This document shows positions 55,946-64,000 of a stretch of 64,000 nt of DNA, in pieces. Source of the stretch: Brucella pseudogrignonensis (GTDB lineage Bacteria; Pseudomonadota; Alphaproteobacteria; Rhizobiales; Rhizobiaceae); contig NZ_JAVLAT010000001.1 in NCBI RefSeq assembly GCF_032190615.1, forward strand, positions 1,992,501 through 2,056,500. The letters are read 5' to 3'. Every line of letters begins with the position of its first letter. The stretch's first letter is position 1. Under the pieces are notes generated by a model, which was not told the origin of the DNA, did not search any database, and worked only from the letters and a program-made list of their open reading frames with translations. The translations under genes were made by a program, and so were the position numbers.

Positions 55946-56911
55946 TTAGCGATTGACGATGCTGGCTTTCGCACGAAGCTCTTCAACATACTTCTTGCTC
56001 AATGCGTCGGCCTTCTTTTCCTGACCAGCTGCAGAATCAGCGCCTTCCATCGAGAAAACAAGCTGCGCTACACGATCATCGGAAACCTTTCGTGTTCCGC
56101 AAACCGTAAGAATCTCGACGCCTTTTTCGGTGTCGCGTGGCGGCGTCGCACGATTAGGGCTGGTCGCCTTCACATCCTTCGCCCATTCACCCGGTAACTG
56201 CTGCTCGATGATGCGTCCAAGATCGCGTACCGTGACGTCGATCATACCTTTGGTCAACTGACGCGTCGTATCACAGCTTTGAATGCGCGAACGCAGTGCA
56301 TTGGCTTCCTGACGACGCTTGGCCAATAGAGCTGGTGAGCGCTTTGCATTTGGCACAACAAAGATAACTTGCTGCAACTGGTATTCGGTTGCGCTTGGTT
56401 TCTTTCCACCATCTTTCAGCATGCGCTGAACAGCGTCCTGCTCACTAACCATTCCAGTTGCACGGAAACGCGCAGCTACGAGGCGCCCCCATCCCATCTG
56501 AACCATAATGTATTTCTTGAAATGGTCAGGTGTTATGCCAGCCTGATTCAATACCTGATTAAGTTGGGCAACGCTCATGTTGTTGCGCGTTGCGAAGCCC
56601 GCATAGGCTTCATCCACTTCCTTGTCAGAAATGTTGATGCCGCGCGTTTTCATCTCAATGCGCTTAAGCATTTCATCCGTCAACTCTTGGCGAGCCGTCT
56701 GATTGAGATTGCCACCTTTGCGCTGCAACTTCAGGAAATTCGCACGACGTTGAATGTCACCATTGGTAATTGCATTGCCTGATACAATGATTTTAGCTTC
56801 AGCCGAGTTTGATGCGGCGAGTGCAGGGCTCAGACTCGCAGCCGTACCAAGCGCCGTAAAACAAACAGCGGCGCCCATCATGGTAGCGAAAAGAGGTTTT
56901 GCAAACATCAT
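55946..56911 (-). CDS. SurA-like periplasmic peptidyl-prolyl isomerase/chaperone
   Basis: 321 residues: signal peptide (ending near PALA, residue 32), a SurA-N domain with IVSGNAITNGDIQRR, and a divergent parvulin-like region around 165-285 (EYQLQQVIFVV, DTEKGVEILTVCGTR). SurA helps outer-membrane proteins such as LptD fold; the classical surA neighbours lptD and pdxA flank it here. ATG 56911 (GGGAAAG upstream) is used. Confidence 0.88.
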   Translation of the reverse strand: MMFAKPLFATMMGAAVCFTALGTAASLSPALAASNSAEAKIIVSGNAITNGDIQRRANFLKLQRKGGNLNQTARQELTDEMLKRIEMKTRGINISDKEVDEAYAGFATRNNMSVAQLNQVLNQAGITPDHFKKYIMVQMGWGRLVAARFRATGMVSEQDAVQRMLKDGGKKPSATEYQLQQVIFVVPNAKRSPALLAKRRQEANALRSRIQSCDTTRQLTKGMIDVTVRDLGRIIEQQLPGEWAKDVKATSPNRATPPRDTEKGVEILTVCGTRKVSDDRVAQLVFSMEGADSAAGQEKKADALSKKYVEELRAKASIVNR

Positions 56912-57161
56912 CTGTCTTTCCCGATTTCCTTCAGGTCGGCAATGCATAGCTCGCCGTATGTGCCATATTGTTATGCCTCGAAAGTTACGTCCTGCTTAGA
57001 GCGCCCCAATCAAATGCCAATCACATTAAGATGACTGTATAAATGAGGCAGTACGGCGAAACAATGACCCTCACGTATTTTACGGGACTAAGCGTGAATA
57101 ATAACGAAACAAAAGTGATGAAAATTATCGATATGTGAGTAAATAGGACACATCTAAGATG

Positions 57162-57196
57162 TAAAAAAACCGGAAGAAATCTGGTCTCTTCCGGTT
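57162..57196 (-). terminator. Rho-independent terminator of lptD
   Basis: AACCGGAAGA/TCTTCCGGTT stem, followed on the minus strand by seven T. It separates the lptFGD transcript from the SurA-like operon. Confidence 0.88.
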
Positions 57197-57206
57197 TGCA
57201 GCGTTC

Positions 57207-59612
57207 CTATAAAGGTTGAGAACCGCTTTGAATTTCTCCAAGCGTACGGAACGATATTTTAAAGCCTACTCCGTAAGACGACCTACTCTCGCCGGGATTC
57301 CGTGTCTGGGTGTAAGACATTGCATAAGTGAAACATTCGTCATCGTAAGCCAGGCCAGTTGATGCACGAACCAATGTATCAGACACCAGATCGTATGTAC
57401 CGGAACCAAAGGTACTCCAATTTTTATTGATCTTAAGTGATGCTGTTCCACCGACTTCTTGCCGGATATCTGAATAACCATAAGCTGGCTGAGCAGCGAT
57501 ATAAGCATATCGAGCGGAAACGGTAAGACGTGACCAGTTCTGTCTGGCTTCTAGTTCACCACGTTTGAGGCTCAGATCGTCTTTATCAAACCGCCCGCGC
57601 GCTGCCATTGTAAAGCCGGTGGTGTTTGAAGTGCCGATCATGCCGACATAGTCAGAGCGGGCATCCTGCAGGCCAGAATCTGCGCCTACATTGACGAAGT
57701 CACTTGTGCCGAACGAGTTCACGCCACCGAGTTGAATGGACTGACCACCAAGCGCGTAGAGGTTCCAATCACTGTTGTCGAAGCTACCAGAATAGCGCAG
57801 GCCAAAGTTGGCGCGAGTGCCCCCTTCGACGCGATCATATCCAGAGAACTTGTCACGTGAGAAAAGATTTGTTGCGTCAAAGACGAAGCTTTGTGCGTCC
57901 TCATTCGGCAACTGACCAGCATAAGATTCGTTATTGCGCATATAGATTTGGGCGATTGGCTCAAGAATATGCGTAGAACTGGTCGTCGAGAACAGAATTG
58001 GCCAACGAAGCTCAAGTCCGGCGGTTGCCATAGCACGAAGAGCTTCAGACTTGACCACTGCATCCGTAAAACCAGCATCGGCTGGATCAAAGTTTGTGTT
58101 CACATTAATTGCGTCAGCGCGTAGCGCAAGCAAAGGTGTGATCACTAGACCTGAATCTGTGATGATTGTGCGTTTCCACTCAACCTCACCTGTCAGACGC
58201 GTATTGGTGCCGCTAAAGCCTGGAATACGTGGGTATTCAGGGATTAATTTACCCCAAGTACCATCAGGTAGCCGACCATAGGTATAAGCGTAATTCGCGT
58301 TCTTGCGGTAAAGCGCCTGCAAGTTAGCGGTAAAATTCAACTCGCCACCATAAACGGGTTCAGGCGCAGTATAAGAATAGTCGAGACTTGGGAAAACCCA
58401 AGGCTGCTTCGAATGCATTTCCACATCGCTGTAATCTGATGTAATCGGATAAGATTCCTGCACATTGAAGCGGTAGAAGTTCAGATCGAAGTAATTGCGA
58501 TTGTTAATTCCGCGCAGATAGATCTTTGAAACCTGCGTTTGACCAGAATAACCCGTCAGGCCGTAGGTGCGGCTGAAATTACGATCCGTCTGGGCCATGA
58601 TATCCCAGCCAGCGTTCCAGCGTGAATTGATTTCAAAATCGCCTTTTGATGCGACCATTGCACGATTTTCTTTATCGTGATCAATCGTGTTTGAATCAAA
58701 TTCACCCGGCTTCATTTGATGAATACCGGCAATTTGCAGATTATACGTGCCATTCTCGAGGCGATGACGCCATTCAGCCTGTGTCAGAAAACCTTGTTTC
58801 GTATAAGCCGTTGTCGAAAGCGTCAGGTCGTAATTTGGTGCGAGCGCCCAAAAATACGAATTCTTAATGCCAAGACCAAGATGTTTTTTCATCGCAAATT
58901 CAGGGAACAAGAATCCGCTTTTACGCTTAACTGTCGGGTCGGCCATCTCAAAAGAAGGGAAATAAGCCAGCGGCATTCCGAACAGCTCGAACTTACCACG
59001 CTCGAACCGGACAGTTTTCGTTGCGCTATTCCAAATGATTTTGCGGGCTTTGATCTGCCAGAGAACGGGCTTGTCAGGATCTTTTTCGCATGCCTGACAT
59101 GCAGTGTAGACACCGTTGTTAAAGGTGGTGATTTCACCGTTACTGCGTTCTGCACTCTCTGCAACAAAGCGAGTATTGTCAGTAGTCTCAACACGCAAGC
59201 CATTCACAAAGCCATCGCGGAAACTATCTGTTACGTCTAGGTGATCGGAATAAATCTTATTGCCATCGCGCTCGACAATTTCAACATTGCCAGTCGCAGT
59301 CATACGACGGGTTTGCTGGTTATATGTCACCTGATCCGCAACAAGGCGATTCCCGTCATACTCAATGCGAACTTTACCCTGAGCGGTAACGACGTTTGCA
59401 TCGCGATCATAGACGAGTTCATCCGCCTGCATAAGCATACGCGCATTTGGATCGCTCTGGTAATTTGCCCCCAAAGCATCCTGTGCCTGAACCTGGGAAG
59501 GGAAAATTGCAACTGAACTAAAAGGTATAGCAAGGGTGCACGCCAAAGCTGTCCCGCGTGCAAGACGCGTGAACGTGTGGGGCAGAACCATGCGGGCGTT
59601 ACTCAAACCCAC
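57207..59612 (-). CDS. lptD: LPS-assembly protein LptD
   Basis: 801 residues: signal peptide (ending SQVQAQ, about residue 44), an OstA/LptA-like periplasmic domain (about 55-170) and the outer-membrane barrel. It inserts lipopolysaccharide in the outer leaflet with LptE. The GTG start overlaps the lptG stop by 1 nt and has a strong AAGGAGG 7 nt upstream. A CQAC pair (about 173-176) offers disulfide candidates. Confidence 0.95.
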   Translation of the reverse strand: MGLSNARMVLPHTFTRLARGTALACTLAIPFSSVAIFPSQVQAQDALGANYQSDPNARMLMQADELVYDRDANVVTAQGKVRIEYDGNRLVADQVTYNQQTRRMTATGNVEIVERDGNKIYSDHLDVTDSFRDGFVNGLRVETTDNTRFVAESAERSNGEITTFNNGVYTACQACEKDPDKPVLWQIKARKIIWNSATKTVRFERGKFELFGMPLAYFPSFEMADPTVKRKSGFLFPEFAMKKHLGLGIKNSYFWALAPNYDLTLSTTAYTKQGFLTQAEWRHRLENGTYNLQIAGIHQMKPGEFDSNTIDHDKENRAMVASKGDFEINSRWNAGWDIMAQTDRNFSRTYGLTGYSGQTQVSKIYLRGINNRNYFDLNFYRFNVQESYPITSDYSDVEMHSKQPWVFPSLDYSYTAPEPVYGGELNFTANLQALYRKNANYAYTYGRLPDGTWGKLIPEYPRIPGFSGTNTRLTGEVEWKRTIITDSGLVITPLLALRADAINVNTNFDPADAGFTDAVVKSEALRAMATAGLELRWPILFSTTSSTHILEPIAQIYMRNNESYAGQLPNEDAQSFVFDATNLFSRDKFSGYDRVEGGTRANFGLRYSGSFDNSDWNLYALGGQSIQLGGVNSFGTSDFVNVGADSGLQDARSDYVGMIGTSNTTGFTMAARGRFDKDDLSLKRGELEARQNWSRLTVSARYAYIAAQPAYGYSDIRQEVGGTASLKINKNWSTFGSGTYDLVSDTLVRASTGLAYDDECFTYAMSYTQTRNPGESRSSYGVGFKISFRTLGEIQSGSQPL

Positions 59613-60700
59613 TAACCATCCTCCTTATGCAACAAAAAGGAGATACCAAAGAATGTTGCAATAACAACTGGAACCCATGCGGCAACGAACGGCGGAACGA
59701 ATCCCGCATTTCCGAATGCCTTCACCAAGACCGAAACGACATAAAGCATGAAGCCAGCAACAACGCCACCCAGAATCATCGCTCCGGACTGTCCAAATCG
59801 CACAAATTTTAACGACACGGTTGCAGCAATGAGCGTCATTGCCATCAGCAGTGCTGGCAATGCCAGAAGTGACTGGTATTGCATGTCAAATGCGTTTGCT
59901 GAATAGCCAAATGAACGCGCGACTTCGACCTTCTGACGCAATTGCGTAAAGGGAATTGTGTCAGGGGAGGCTAGCTTTTCTTCCACATATTCTGGACGCA
60001 GCTGCGTCGGTATCTGGAATGTGCTGAGTTTGACGGGTTCTTTCCCGCGAGCAAATTCAGTGACGTCAGTGAGCTCCCAGAAGCCATTCGTCAGCTTGGC
60101 AGTGCGTGCATCGTAACGCACGCCGATATTTTTCTTGTCATCAAACTGAATGAAAGTCGCGTCCGATAGCGTTGCGCCGCGATCAAGAATGCTTTTCGCG
60201 CCGATGATTGTTTCGCCTTCATCGGTTTTTTGACGAAGCCAAGGATCACGCAGCGCAGATACATCGGTGACTTTGCCATTTTTCCATACCGATGCGATCT
60301 CTTCAGCTTTTGAAAAGCCATAGGCCGCAAAAGGGTTAAGGATAAAAATGGTGGCAAGACCGAAAAGAAAAGCCCCGAAGCAAGCGGGCAGCAAAAATTG
60401 CCATGCAGAAACGCCGACCGAACGTGCAACAACCAACTCATATTTCCGATTAAGCGAAATCAATGTCGCCATTGCAGAAAATAGAGCCACAAATGGGATC
60501 ATTTGCTGCATGATGAATGGAACACGCATGGCAGAAATGCCGAGCGCAGCCCAGACCGAATAGCCCGGTAAGTTGGCAAGCTTGCTAGCGTTTTCTGTAA
60601 AATCGAGCAGCATTGCTAGCGCGAAAATTCCGAGCAGAAAGTAGAAGGTTATCTGAACGTAACGGGTAAAGAAATAACGTCCGAGGGTCCAACCAATCAT
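59612..60700 (-). CDS. lptG: LPS export permease LptG
   Basis: 362 residues, YjgP/YjgQ family with TM helices at both ends and a periplasmic beta-jellyroll in between (about 110-270). Pairs with LptF and the LptB ATPase to pull LPS from the inner membrane. Overlaps lptF by 4 nt and lptD by 1 nt. Confidence 0.95.
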   Translation of the reverse strand: MIGWTLGRYFFTRYVQITFYFLLGIFALAMLLDFTENASKLANLPGYSVWAALGISAMRVPFIMQQMIPFVALFSAMATLISLNRKYELVVARSVGVSAWQFLLPACFGAFLFGLATIFILNPFAAYGFSKAEEIASVWKNGKVTDVSALRDPWLRQKTDEGETIIGAKSILDRGATLSDATFIQFDDKKNIGVRYDARTAKLTNGFWELTDVTEFARGKEPVKLSTFQIPTQLRPEYVEEKLASPDTIPFTQLRQKVEVARSFGYSANAFDMQYQSLLALPALLMAMTLIAATVSLKFVRFGQSGAMILGGVVAGFMLYVVSVLVKAFGNAGFVPPFVAAWVPVVIATFFGISFLLHKEDG

Positions 60701-61905
60701 GCTTGACCTCCGGTGTTTTTGCGGTTTCGTCCAAAAATGCGGTCAAAGAAATTTTCTATGCGACGACGCAACTGGTCGAATCCATCGAGGATTTGATCAT
60801 TCCATTTATCCGGCAGACCAATACGACGTCCGGTCAACAGAGAAAAGCCAGTTATCAGAATGACACCCAAAGGCACCAAATACATGGCTACGATGTAGGT
60901 TTCGTCCTTATCAGCTCTGTCTGCCGAAAAATATCCCGCCCAATAAATCAGTAGCGCCGTGCTAATAGCTGAAAATGATGCCGATACGCGTGCTTCTCGG
61001 TGCGAGCGGGAGTCGCCAGCGAAGGCAAGGGCGATCATCGCGAACACGATTGGATAGAGCCATTCTGTCAAACGTCGGTTCAACTCAGCCTTATATCGAA
61101 GAGGGCGGGTTTGCAGAACGGGGTCGTTAGGATCGGGATTCAACAGATAGCTCAGAGGGCGGTCTTTTGCATAAATCACAAAGTCATCGCCAGCAGAGGT
61201 AAACTGACTAAGATCAAAAGCATATGAATTGAATTTAATTATCGAAACCGTGCCATCGGAAACGCTGCGGCGTTGAACTTCACCATTCTGCATCAAAAGC
61301 ATATCACCAGTAGGTGTACTCGCTATGTTGCCGTCAGCAGCATAATAGATGAGGTCGAGCGAAGGGTCGCGGGAGTCGGCGATGAATAACCCGCCTATAC
61401 TGCCATCGCCGCGACGCTCGGCTATCTGGATGTAAAGATTATCGGATAGTTTGCGGAAGTTTCCTTCCTGAACGACGACATTCAGCAAGTCAGCACTCGC
61501 ATTCGCAATCATCGCGCGCATGTTCATTCGCGCATATGGATCAATGTAATTGGCAACAAGAAAGGAAACCACTGAAATGATGGCGGCAAGCATAAGAATG
61601 GGGCGCATAACAGCACTGCGCGGTGCGCCAGATGCGTTAATGACGACCAGCTCTGAGTCCTGATTCATTGTGGAAAGCGTCTGTGTGATCGCAATGATCA
61701 ACGCAAACGGCATGACGAGTGGAATCGCCGACGGAATCAAAAGAGACGTAAACTGAATGATGGTTTGAATTGACTGACCGCTCGTCGTTAAGAAGTCGAC
61801 GCGTTGCAGCACTTGTACTGTCCACGTAATGCCGACTGCGGCCCCCAGCACCGCGAAGAACATGATCGCCACGCGGCGCAGGATGTACAACTCAATCAAT
61901 TTCAT
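60697..61905 (-). CDS. lptF: LPS export permease LptF
   Basis: 402 residues, same fold as LptG with six TM helices and a central periplasmic domain. The C-terminal basic tail (RRRIENFFDRIFGRNRKN) is longer than usual. First gene of the lptF-lptG-lptD operon; divergent from pepA. Confidence 0.95.
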   Translation of the reverse strand: MKLIELYILRRVAIMFFAVLGAAVGITWTVQVLQRVDFLTTSGQSIQTIIQFTSLLIPSAIPLVMPFALIIAITQTLSTMNQDSELVVINASGAPRSAVMRPILMLAAIISVVSFLVANYIDPYARMNMRAMIANASADLLNVVVQEGNFRKLSDNLYIQIAERRGDGSIGGLFIADSRDPSLDLIYYAADGNIASTPTGDMLLMQNGEVQRRSVSDGTVSIIKFNSYAFDLSQFTSAGDDFVIYAKDRPLSYLLNPDPNDPVLQTRPLRYKAELNRRLTEWLYPIVFAMIALAFAGDSRSHREARVSASFSAISTALLIYWAGYFSADRADKDETYIVAMYLVPLGVILITGFSLLTGRRIGLPDKWNDQILDGFDQLRRRIENFFDRIFGRNRKNTGGQA

Positions 61906-62270
61906 AGGCGGAGTTTACATCCCGGTTCCGTTGAAGGAGCCTGTCCCGATAGAAACAATGCTCGTAATTAAGATCTAGCGTAATAGCACTTGGCTAAAAT
62001 TAGCCGAAGAAATTTGGTTAACAGATTACTAAAGATTTCTGACAGATGCCAGCGCTAGGCGGATTTGCGGACGTAATAATTAAAACTGATCGCTTTAGCC
62101 ATGAGACAGATAGTTCCAGAGTTGAAATCTGCACGTTTTCACCGGAGTTAACGTAAAACTGATTTTGATAACGCAATACCCTTGCTGTTTCGCCATATTC
62201 GTCTCACATGAGTAAGGAAAAGTCGCGACACAATCGTGTCATCTCGTAATCTGACTTATTTGGAGTTGTT
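61906..62270. other. Divergent intergenic region lptF/pepA
   Basis: About 365 bp without a supported gene. An inverted motif GTTTT...AAAAC lies near 62133-62157 and CGACAC..GTGTC near 62225-62240. The pepA start has TTGGAG. Promoters for both operons should lie here but are not clear. Confidence 0.4.
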
Positions 62271-63764
62271 ATGTCGAAACGCCCTTCATTTTCCTTCAAT
62301 GAATTTTCAGTACCGCAAAAAGGCGTAAGCATAGTTTTGGTTGCCAAAGGTGGAAGCTTTGCGGAAGAGGCAGCTCAAGCTGTTGGTGGTTCTGAGAAGA
62401 TCACGCGTATTATTGAAGTATCGGATTTCTCAGGCGCTCTTGGCAAAACTGCCGAGGCAATCGAAACCTCTGAAGGTAATATTGATAAAATAGTGCTGGT
62501 TGGTGTCGGTGAGCCGGGTGACCTTGGCAATGACGACTGGATCAAAATCGGTGGCGCAGCATTTTCGCGAATCGGTAAATCTGAGCGCGCGACGGTGACG
62601 CTGGCTCTGCCTGAAACGACAATTGCTGGTGATGAAGCAGCCGACGTCGCGCTCGGCATGATCCTGCGTTCTTATGAATTTAATCGCTACAAGACCCGCA
62701 AGAGCGAAGAAAATGGTGAACCAAAGCATGCTGCCAAGGTTCATATTCATGTGGCCGATACTCACAGCGCGAAGAAGGCGCTCGAAGTTGCTGAGGCGGT
62801 CGCCGATGGCGTTTTGAAAGCCCGCGATCTTGTTAACGAACCAGCCAATGTCCTTGGCCCTGTAGAATTTGCTGAAGAAGCGGAAAAGCTTCAAAAATTG
62901 GGCGTTAAGGTCGAAGTTCTTGGCGAAAAGGAAATGAAGAAGCTCGGTATGGGTTCGCTTCTGGGCGTTGCGCAGGGATCACCGCGTCCGCCACGCCTCG
63001 TTATCATGGAATGGCAGGGCGCGAAGGCTAAAGAAAGGCCTGTTGCTTTCGTTGGTAAAGGTGTGACTTTCGACGCTGGCGGCATCTCGATCAAGCCAGC
63101 TGGTGGCATGGAAGAAATGAAGGGTGACATGGGCGGCGCTGCGGCTGTTACCGGTCTGATGCGTGCACTTGCAGGCCGTAAGGCAAAGGTCAACGCCATT
63201 GGTGTGATCGGCCTTGTCGAAAACATGCCAGATGGCAATGCGCAGCGTCCGGGCGATATTGTTACTTCAATGTCGGGCCAGACGATTGAAGTCATCAACA
63301 CCGATGCCGAAGGCCGACTTGTACTGGCTGATGCGCTTTATTACACCAATGACCGCTTCAAGCCGCAGTTCATTATCAATCTGGCGACGCTGACGGGTGC
63401 TATTCTCGTGGCTCTTGGCACGCATCATGCAGGCCTTTTCTCCAATGATGATGAATTGGCAGACCAGCTTTACGATGCCGGTCAGGCAACAGGTGAAAAG
63501 CTGTGGCGCATGCCGATGGGCAAGGAATATGACAAGATGATCGATTCCAAATTTGCCGACATGAAGAACAGCGCTGGTCGCCATGCAGGCTCGATTACAG
63601 CCGCGCAGTTCCTCAAGCGGTTTGTCGGCGATACGCCTTGGGCGCATCTCGATGTTGCCGGTACGGCAATGGGCTCGCCAACCAATGAATATAGCCAGAC
63701 ATGGGCGTCCGGTTATGGCGTTCGTCTTCTTGACCGTCTGGTTCGCGATAATTTCGAAAGCTGA
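62271..63764 (+). CDS. pepA: Leucyl aminopeptidase (M17)
   Basis: 497 residues. N-terminal macro-like domain and a C-terminal catalytic domain with the two-metal site K263, D268, K275, D345 and E347 ([23 protein letters not shown] with R349). It removes N-terminal residues from peptides; E. coli PepA also acts in DNA recombination. holC follows, as in many bacteria. Confidence 0.97.
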   Translation: MSKRPSFSFNEFSVPQKGVSIVLVAKGGSFAEEAAQAVGGSEKITRIIEVSDFSGALGKTAEAIETSEGNIDKIVLVGVGEPGDLGNDDWIKIGGAAFSRIGKSERATVTLALPETTIAGDEAADVALGMILRSYEFNRYKTRKSEENGEPKHAAKVHIHVADTHSAKKALEVAEAVADGVLKARDLVNEPANVLGPVEFAEEAEKLQKLGVKVEVLGEKEMKKLGMGSLLGVAQGSPRPPRLVIMEWQGAKAKERPVAFVGKGVTFDAGGISIKPAGGMEEMKGDMGGAAAVTGLMRALAGRKAKVNAIGVIGLVENMPDGNAQRPGDIVTSMSGQTIEVINTDAEGRLVLADALYYTNDRFKPQFIINLATLTGAILVALGTHHAGLFSNDDELADQLYDAGQATGEKLWRMPMGKEYDKMIDSKFADMKNSAGRHAGSITAAQFLKRFVGDTPWAHLDVAGTAMGSPTNEYSQTWASGYGVRLLDRLVRDNFES

Positions 63765-63787
63765 ATCTGATTCAGAAACAAAGCGTT

Positions 63788-63819
63788 GTGGCGAAGATGT
63801 GAATCACTTTCTTCGCCAC
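63788..63819. repeat. Inverted repeat between pepA and holC
   Basis: GTGGCGAAGA/TCTTCGCCAC separated by 12 nt. No T-run, so it is more likely an mRNA hairpin than a terminator. Confidence 0.5.
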
Positions 63820-63842
63820 GATGAATGATCTACAGAGAGCGC

Positions 63843-64000
63843 ATGGCTGAAATCCTCTTTTACCACCTGACTGAATCGACGCTTGATGAAGCTCTGCCGG
63901 GGCTTGTCGAGCGTTCTCTGACGCGCGGCTGGCGTGTGACTATTCAGGCAGTTACGGACGAGAGGCGCGATTCGCTGGACAGTTTGCTTTGGACGTTCTC
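63843..64000 (+). CDS. holC: DNA polymerase III subunit chi (partial)
   Basis: The first 52 codons of a gene cut by the window end. MAEILFYHLTESTLDEALPG and LVERSLTRGWRVTIQA resemble the HolC N-terminus, and the position after pepA is the common one. AGAGAG precedes the ATG. Chi links the clamp loader to SSB. Confidence 0.88.
   Translation, partial: MAEILFYHLTESTLDEALPGLVERSLTRGWRVTIQAVTDERRDSLDSLLWTF

Noticed and set aside
1..64000. CRISPR array, prophage, insertion sequence with transposase, rRNA operon or replication origin
   Set aside because: No regularly spaced direct repeats, transposase genes, phage structural genes, rRNA sequence or DnaA-box clusters were seen.

Overview
The window looks like chromosomal DNA from a Brucellaceae alphaproteobacterium (Brucella/Ochrobactrum group or a close relative). 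The best evidence is a pair of near-identical Omp2-type porin genes in inverted orientation about 850 bp apart. The gene order supports this too: dapA-smpB, rpoZ-rsh-pyrE, an Fnr gene followed by hemN, acpS-lepB-rnc-era-recO, and lptFG-lptD / surA-like-pdxA-rsmA. Two short palindromic repeats of a type scattered in Rhizobiales genomes are also present. Nearly all of the DNA is ordinary core chromosome; I see no prophage, CRISPR array, plasmid origin or large island.

Layout. 1-9.2 kb: two transporters, a uracil-DNA glycosylase, ETF-ubiquinone oxidoreductase with a striking promoter/operator, a membrane-anchored EEP-family protein, AMP nucleosidase and a glutathione transferase. 9.2-14.3 kb: small secreted or membrane proteins, including one with three two-cysteine repeats, and a HisC-like aminotransferase. 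14.7-19.1 kb: a solitary tyrosine recombinase, then the inverted porin pair with a tRNA-Ser(GCU) between them. 19.2-20.8 kb: BON-domain protein, a 29-residue membrane peptide and a membrane-anchored helix-hairpin-helix protein. 20.9-31.9 kb: lytic transglycosylase, dapA, smpB, a NYN-domain protein, rpoZ, rsh, pyrE, fnr, a 54-residue membrane protein and hemN. 32.0-34.3 kb: Fsr-type efflux pump with a divergent AraC regulator. 34.3-39 kb: DUF2062-acpS, lepB-rnc, era, recO. 38.9-46.9 kb: ygfZ-HD-PTP operon, a dihydroorotase-like gene with an altered metal site, an isochorismatase-fold/GlxA-regulator pair, Nudix, SRAP and LysE genes. 47.4-54.0 kb: cysS, GFA protein, citramalate synthase, rarD, M23 peptidase. 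54.0-64.0 kb: the envelope biogenesis cluster lptF-lptG-lptD, then surA-like-pdxA-rsmA, with pepA and the start of holC divergent.

Themes. Envelope assembly and modification are heavily represented (LptDFG, SurA-like, porins, lytic transglycosylase, M23, LepB). A second theme is adaptation to stress and low oxygen: Rsh, and an Fnr protein with its consensus binding site just ahead of a small membrane gene that overlaps hemN. The most notable observations are a palindrome matching the LiuR-type operator, sitting in the spacer of a promoter upstream of ETF-QO; the very small membrane proteins at 19982 and 30371; the three-repeat cysteine protein; a palindromic repeat that forms the C-terminus of a GlxA-type regulator; and the His-to-Gln change in the dihydroorotase-like protein. 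Starts were chosen by eye from Shine-Dalgarno spacing and family N-termini; no database search was possible.
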